This document shows positions 58,925 through 64,000 of a stretch of DNA of 64,000 bases, piece after piece. Where the stretch lies: the NCBI RefSeq assembly GCF_036370855.1, contig NC_088117.1:3534001-3598000 (forward strand), in the 5' to 3' direction. Every line of letters begins with the position of its first letter. Position 1 is the first letter of the stretch. This stretch comes from Dromaius novaehollandiae (Eukaryota; Chordata; Aves; Casuariiformes; Dromaiidae). The notes under the pieces are model-generated. The model did not search any database. It was not told the origin of the DNA and saw only the letters and a program-made list of their open reading frames with translations. The translations under genes were made by a program, and so were the position numbers.

Positions 58925-61900
58925 ACCATGGTCAGGCTGCGCCGCGGCGGTTTGGGGGGGGGATTTGGTGAGCAAGAACCGGGGAATGGGGAAAAACTGT
59001 CGTTTCCCAGTGGCGCAGGCAGAAATCGCCCCCGGGCCGGGCGGGCTGCCCGGTGAGGCCTCTCGCCCCAGGCATAGCCGGAGGACGCGGCGCTCCTCCC
59101 TGCCTCGTGGTTAATCAGCAGCCGTCCCCAGGGCCACCCCGGCGGTGCTGGCTCCGAAACCCTCCGGAGTGATGCCGTGCACGCCAGCCCTGCGGCCACA
59201 GCCTGCAAAGCCTGCAGGACGGGGAAGGGGTGACGCGGCCGTTTGGAGCCTTCTCAAGAGCAGGTGGACATGGGAGGTGCTGGGCGGCCCGGCCCGGCCG
59301 CGGGAGCCTTTGCCGTCCCGGTCTGCGGTGGCCAAATTAGCGCAGCGCCACGGACCGAGCGGGAAGGGGCTCCTCCGCGTCTGCGATACTGCTGCTCGGG
59401 CTGCGGACGAAATCCCCTCGGCCAGTGCCTGCTGGGCAGCAGCAAAACCTGGGGCATCACCCTTGGACGTCAGGCTGGAGCTCGGATATCTGTTAGGAGC
59501 CTTTTCCTCTGGGCGGAAAACCGCCCCCGGGCAGCTGGGCTGCTTGGGAGTTTGCTGTAAACAGGCTCTGTTCCGGGACGGCAACTCCCGCACGCGGGAA
59601 TTTGCTGCAATCCCGTAGCAAAGGGTGGGTGTGGGCGAGGCATGCCGGGAGTCCGGGCTCCAGCCACGTTTCTGCTGTTATTAAAGCCTAAAAACACCCA
59701 AGAGCTTTATTCTGCTAACTTTCCGCATAAGTGGTTTCTCTACCTGCCCCAGGGAGGTTTGGCTTCCCGCGGGGGCAGGTTGGAGCCGGCAGGGAAGATT
59801 TGGGATGCAGGAAAGAGAAATTCTCGCTGCAGAAAGGAGCCCAGAGCATGGAGCAACGGGAGCATCTCCTTTATTTCCCTCCCCTTTTAAAAAAAATAAA
59901 TTTATTTTATGCCCCCCCCAGCGGCGTTACACCCCTCCTGCGGCCCTGGGGGGTGGCACTGCTCGAGTTGGGGACGCGGGACGGCGCCGGGAGGTGACCG
60001 ATGCCCCTGAACGGATTGCACCGCGCCGCGGCGATGGGCTGGCAATGCCAGGCTGGCTTGCACCAGGAGCCAGCAGTTTTCCTCCTAACGAGCAAATCCA
60101 AAATGCGTCTGACACATGGAGAGCTCAAACTCAGGCTGCTCAAAAGGAAGTTTTCCCTGGTCCCGGGCTGCAGAAGGGAGCCGGAGCAGCGCCGGCGGCA
60201 GGGAAGAGCTCCGGGCCAGCGAGAGGCTCCCCGGCTCTGCTGCCAGGCAGGGAGGAGAGAGCAGCCCCTCGCCGAGCCTTGCTGCTCCCAGACCGTTTGG
60301 GACTCAGTGAAAGAGTAATGCCAGCTTAGCAACCTGGCAAAGGTGGGGGGGGTGGAATAGAGAATTGATTTAAAATGTCACCGGCTTCCCGGGGCTGCAC
60401 GGGAAGCAATGCGATGCCCGTCAGCCTTGGAGACCCCGAATGAAGAGGGAGAGCAGAGATTTGGGTGCCGAAACGCGGCCTCTGCTCCCGGCCAGACCAA
60501 CGCTGAGGAGGGTTTCTCCGCACTGAAGTGTTTAAACCTTGCTGCCAGCCTTGCTGATGAGCCAGAGCAGAAGCGTTGGCCTATCTCGCCACAGTGCTGG
60601 TGTTTTTGCAGCCTGTTAAATGGGTCTAAATGTTGCCCCAATAACCCAAAGAGCAAATTGGTTTTGGCAAGAGCCTCCCAGCAACAAGCACAAGCCTCTC
60701 CCGTCGGATGGGCCAAGGGAGAAGCCAGCAGAGCATGGCCCGGCCCCAGAGCCGGGACTGCCATCGCCCTGGGGGGCTGCCCCAGAAGGGCTGCGAAAGA
60801 TGTGATTCCTCTGCCAAACCTGGGGGTAACCGAAGCCAGATGTGCGGGGGGGACTCCCTGCCCCACCACGGGGGCAGCTCTGCTGGTGCCATGGGAGGAA
60901 AGCCAGCAAAACCAGAGCAGCTCCCACCGGCCTTCACTGGGAGGTCCCCGCTGCCATTTCCAGGCTGAGTCCCATGAGGTCGAGGAGACCAAGCTCTGGG
61001 TTTGCAGCCTCCCCGCGTGGAAACGCGCCCCGTGCACGCAGCAGCCCTGCGGTCCGGCTTCGGGAAAGCAGAAGTCCCAATGGACACACTGAAATCGCTG
61101 GCAGGACTCTGGGGAGACGTTGCCGAGATCCGAGCAATGCAAGAAACTCCGCTGGACTCTTGGTAGCGTTCAAACAGCGTTGGTGGGTGGGAGGAAGGCG
61201 GCCTGACCTTCCTCCTCCTCGCCCTGTGCAGGACGGGGTCGGGATGGCTCTTTGCCTGAGCCGGCCGCCCAGGAGGCATCCGAAGGGCGGTTAACTGCTC
61301 GCGTTGGCCTTATCGCAGAAAGAGAGACCTTGCCTCAGCTTAATCTGTTTTGGGAGGAGATTAAAGGAACGAGACGCTTTGCCGGGGAGCAAAAGTGATT
61401 CGTATCAAATGGGTCTAATCTACTTGCAAAATGGATTAAACCAGTCCGAAATCAAGGGCTTAGTGAGTCTTTCCCCCTCCACCACCAGAATAAGGGATTT
61501 CTTTTTTGGGCCCCTAAATTTGGTTTTAGATTCACACTTGATCTGACCTGGACCGAGGCGCCGGTGCAGCCAGCTCAGAGGCAGGGCAGCGACTGGCCCC
61601 GGGGCGCTGCTGATCTTGGCTTTGCTTTTCTGGATACGAAACAAGCTTCAGGCTGTGGCCCGTCAGCGTGCTCCCTCCCGAAGCGCTGCCGCACAGCCGG
61701 CTGCTTCGCCACGGGTTAATTTGAAGACGACCTTGGCCAAAATTTAAATGCTTGTGCAAAATGGTGCAAGAACATGGCCTATTGAGGCGGGGGGGAAAGA
61801 GAGCTTTTCTCAAAAAAGCTTCTACCCAGTTGCACTAAGGCCTCGGCTTATTATAAGGCAGCCTTAGTCTGTGTAGATGGGACCATATCCTGCAAGCTCT

Positions 61901-64000
61901 AAGAGCTGCCTTAAAAAGCCTTACTTCATTTGTCCCTTAAAGCTCCAGGTCCTGAAAGCAGCTGATCAAAGGAGGTAACATCACTTCTGAAGAGAAAAAG
62001 CACCGTCTTAGGTAAATGCTGAAGTTTCAAAACAATGACAACAACAAAAACCCTGCTCCTATTTTCTTCCAAAAACCCACGTGATTCTGGCGAACAAAGT
62101 CGGGCTGTTTTGCTGGCCTGGCCTGGCGGTGTGGGGGGGCTGGATGTCAGCGATGAGGGAAGTGAAAAAGCTTTGCATTTGTGTAAGACTGCAAAATCGG
62201 GTTACTAAACAGGATACATGCTGGGAGAGCAGCTGCGTGCCCGGCTGCGGTGAGCTGGGCGCTGCTCGCCGGCCGTGCTCGGGTGCATCGCTGCAGACCC
62301 AGGGCACGCCGGCTCGCTGCGGCTGCTCTCAGTCGTAATTACGGTTATCATAAATACTGCTGTTTTTCTTTTCCGTGGCTCGCTGCTCGCTCCAGGGCTC
62401 TGCTCAGAGTGCTTTACTGGCACGGCTCGGCCGGTTGCCAGAGCGTTGCCGATGGGTGCAGAGCTGCAGCATTTACCCACGTGGCGGGAGCAAACACAGC
62501 TCGGCGAATAGCTGCTTCACACCCTCCGTACTCCTCTTCCCGTCTGGGCTCGCACCTGCTTTGGGTTTTGCGTCTCGGCGATGCTGTTTTGGAGGGGTCG
62601 GGTCAGAGCTCAGCTTGGCTCTGTCTTTAGCATGCTCCAACTCGTGACTTCTTTCTTGAAAGAGATGAAAAGAAACTTCCCCTCGCGAGGCAGCGCTTGG
62701 CGGCTTTGTCCAGCTCAGCCGAGCCCGCAGGCGAATCCGGCCTCTGGGCTGCTGAGAAACCCCGTGCCGAGCTGCCCAGCCCCTCCGCGCCAGCTCGCTC
62801 CCCGTGCTGGAGACCGGACCCCTTTGCCTCGGCTTGCCAAGCTCACGCGCACGCCACGTCCCGTTAGGAAGCTTCATTCCCACAGGCTCTTTCCCTTTAG
62901 CTTACAGTGACTGCCAGAGGGTTGAAAAGCAAATTCAAGCAAAAGCCCTGCTGTGCAAGTGCTGTTTACGTGGCCGGTTGGGGAGCGATCACACAAACGT
63001 GCGTGCGCATCCCTGAGGCTGCAAGTAACCTCCAAAATAATGTGCAAGAGCCTCCTGCAACTGGACCCCAATGCGCCTTCCGCGAAAGGAGCTGGAGCAG
63101 CCCATTAGCTACACGCTAACCCGGGAGGCTGGAGCTGAATCACTGGCTTTGCAACAGGGTTTCTCTGTGACCTTCAACAAGTCGCTTGATCATCAAGGCA
63201 GGTAAGTGCTGCAACACGTGATCTCCCAGTCACCCCTCCGCAGAGAGCTGTCCTCACCTCCCGAACCGGCCGCCAGCCGCGTTCAGCGCGTAGGAGGGCA
63301 TCCTCCGAAACAGGCTGAGCAGGAAGCTGCCAAAACCAGCCCAGGGTGACATGAGGAGGAAGGGGCAACGCTTGGCTATGCAGGTATCGGACTAATCCGA
63401 GACGAGTGCTTCATCTCTGGTGGCAAAGGTGGAGGTGGAGAGACAGGCTGCTACGCTTGCCCCAGGCCAAAATATCCCCTTGCTTGTCTTTGGAGGTTGA
63501 AGGACAAGAAAAACCTGGCTTCAACTCCTTCCTGGCCCGGTTCAAAGCGGGGGTTCAAGCCCCAGCCTCTGCTGGGCCAACGGGGAGCCCTAGCAAGACC
63601 CGGGTTCCCGTGCCTGGACCTGGCTTAGGCACCCCAGGGAAGCAGATGAAGGGACGCCCATCAAAGCCCCCACTTTGGGGCTTCTCTAGGGCAGGATCTG
63701 AGCTGCTTGTTTGCTGGCCTCGCCTGCCCTTAGCTTTACCACTGCACGCTGGTGAAATTCGGTGGGATTTAAGCCTGAGTGAGACTCCCGGCTTTCAAGG
63801 AGGAGCACAGGCGAGGTGCTTGGCTACCAAAACAGTGTTGGTGGCCACCAAAGTACCGTTTGAGTTGGGACTCTGGGTTCCCCAGGTATGAACTTCCAAC
63901 CCCGTGAGACTCCAGTACGACAGACACGAAGAATTACGGGTTTATACGTGTGTGTAGACATATAGAGATGTGAGTGTATAGAACAAGGTGTAACAGTATT

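Larger units (their letters stand above)
56200..64000. other. GC- and CpG-rich terminal region without recognised genes
   Basis: GC content and CpG density rise sharply here, with CpG-dense patches near 56780-57150, 57400-57750, 59020-59620 and 60130-60300. Many long frames on both strands (up to 430 codons at 57266-58558 minus) overlap one another and are rich in Ala, Gly, Pro and Arg, as expected from composition. No splice-bounded exon or protein domain was recognised. It may be the approach to a CpG-island gene to the right, or subtelomeric-like or microchromosomal GC-rich DNA. Confidence 0.5.

Noticed and set aside
1-64000. CRISPR arrays, bacterial operons, ribosome binding sites or phage features
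   Set aside because: The sequence is clearly vertebrate nuclear DNA with spliced genes; no such arrays or signals are present.

Overview
The window is vertebrate nuclear DNA. Its genes are split by GT-AG introns, and it carries CpG-island promoters, minisatellites and long noncoding tracts. The protein sequences and the short introns (13 coding exons of NELFB in about 11.9 kb), with no sign of Alu, B1 or L1 repeats, suggest a sauropsid, most likely a bird. The gene content matches the 9q34.3-type neighbourhood of human (ENTPD2, NELFB). The species cannot be fixed from sequence alone.

Left part (1-8.3 kb): the first four coding exons of ENTPD2, an ecto-nucleoside triphosphate diphosphohydrolase, lie on the minus strand. 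The gene runs off the left edge. A 63-bp perfect-phase tandem duplication sits in its second intron. ENTPD2 is head-to-head with NELFB across about 2.5 kb ending in a GC-rich, CpG-dense promoter.

Centre-left (8.3-20.2 kb): the complete plus-strand coding sequence of NELFB (COBRA1), 13 exons and 577 codons, with every splice phase reconciled. Two of its introns hold unusually perfect inverted repeats, one of them a compound, mutually exclusive hairpin.

Centre (20.2-48.3 kb): mostly noncoding. It holds a roughly 0.5-kb minisatellite abutting an isolated CpG island (31.9-32.7 kb); a CCAAT plus TATA-like promoter followed by a 57-codon ORF for a one-pass membrane microprotein that ends at a perfect splice donor (35.2-35.8 kb); a compact TATA-like/ATG/AATAAA unit that resembles the core of a solo LTR (42.4-42.5 kb); and an open minus-strand frame that would encode a charged coiled coil (44.75-45.14 kb).

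Right part (48.3-64 kb): an intact single-exon class A G-protein-coupled receptor of P2Y-like type (328 residues), with an upstream splice acceptor and a downstream poly(A) signal. From about 56.2 kb to the end the DNA becomes much more GC- and CpG-rich, with a second minisatellite, a G-quadruplex motif and long open frames that I attribute to composition and not to genes. ENTPD2 (extracellular nucleotide hydrolysis) and a P2Y-like receptor in one interval is suggestive but not evidence of a functional link.
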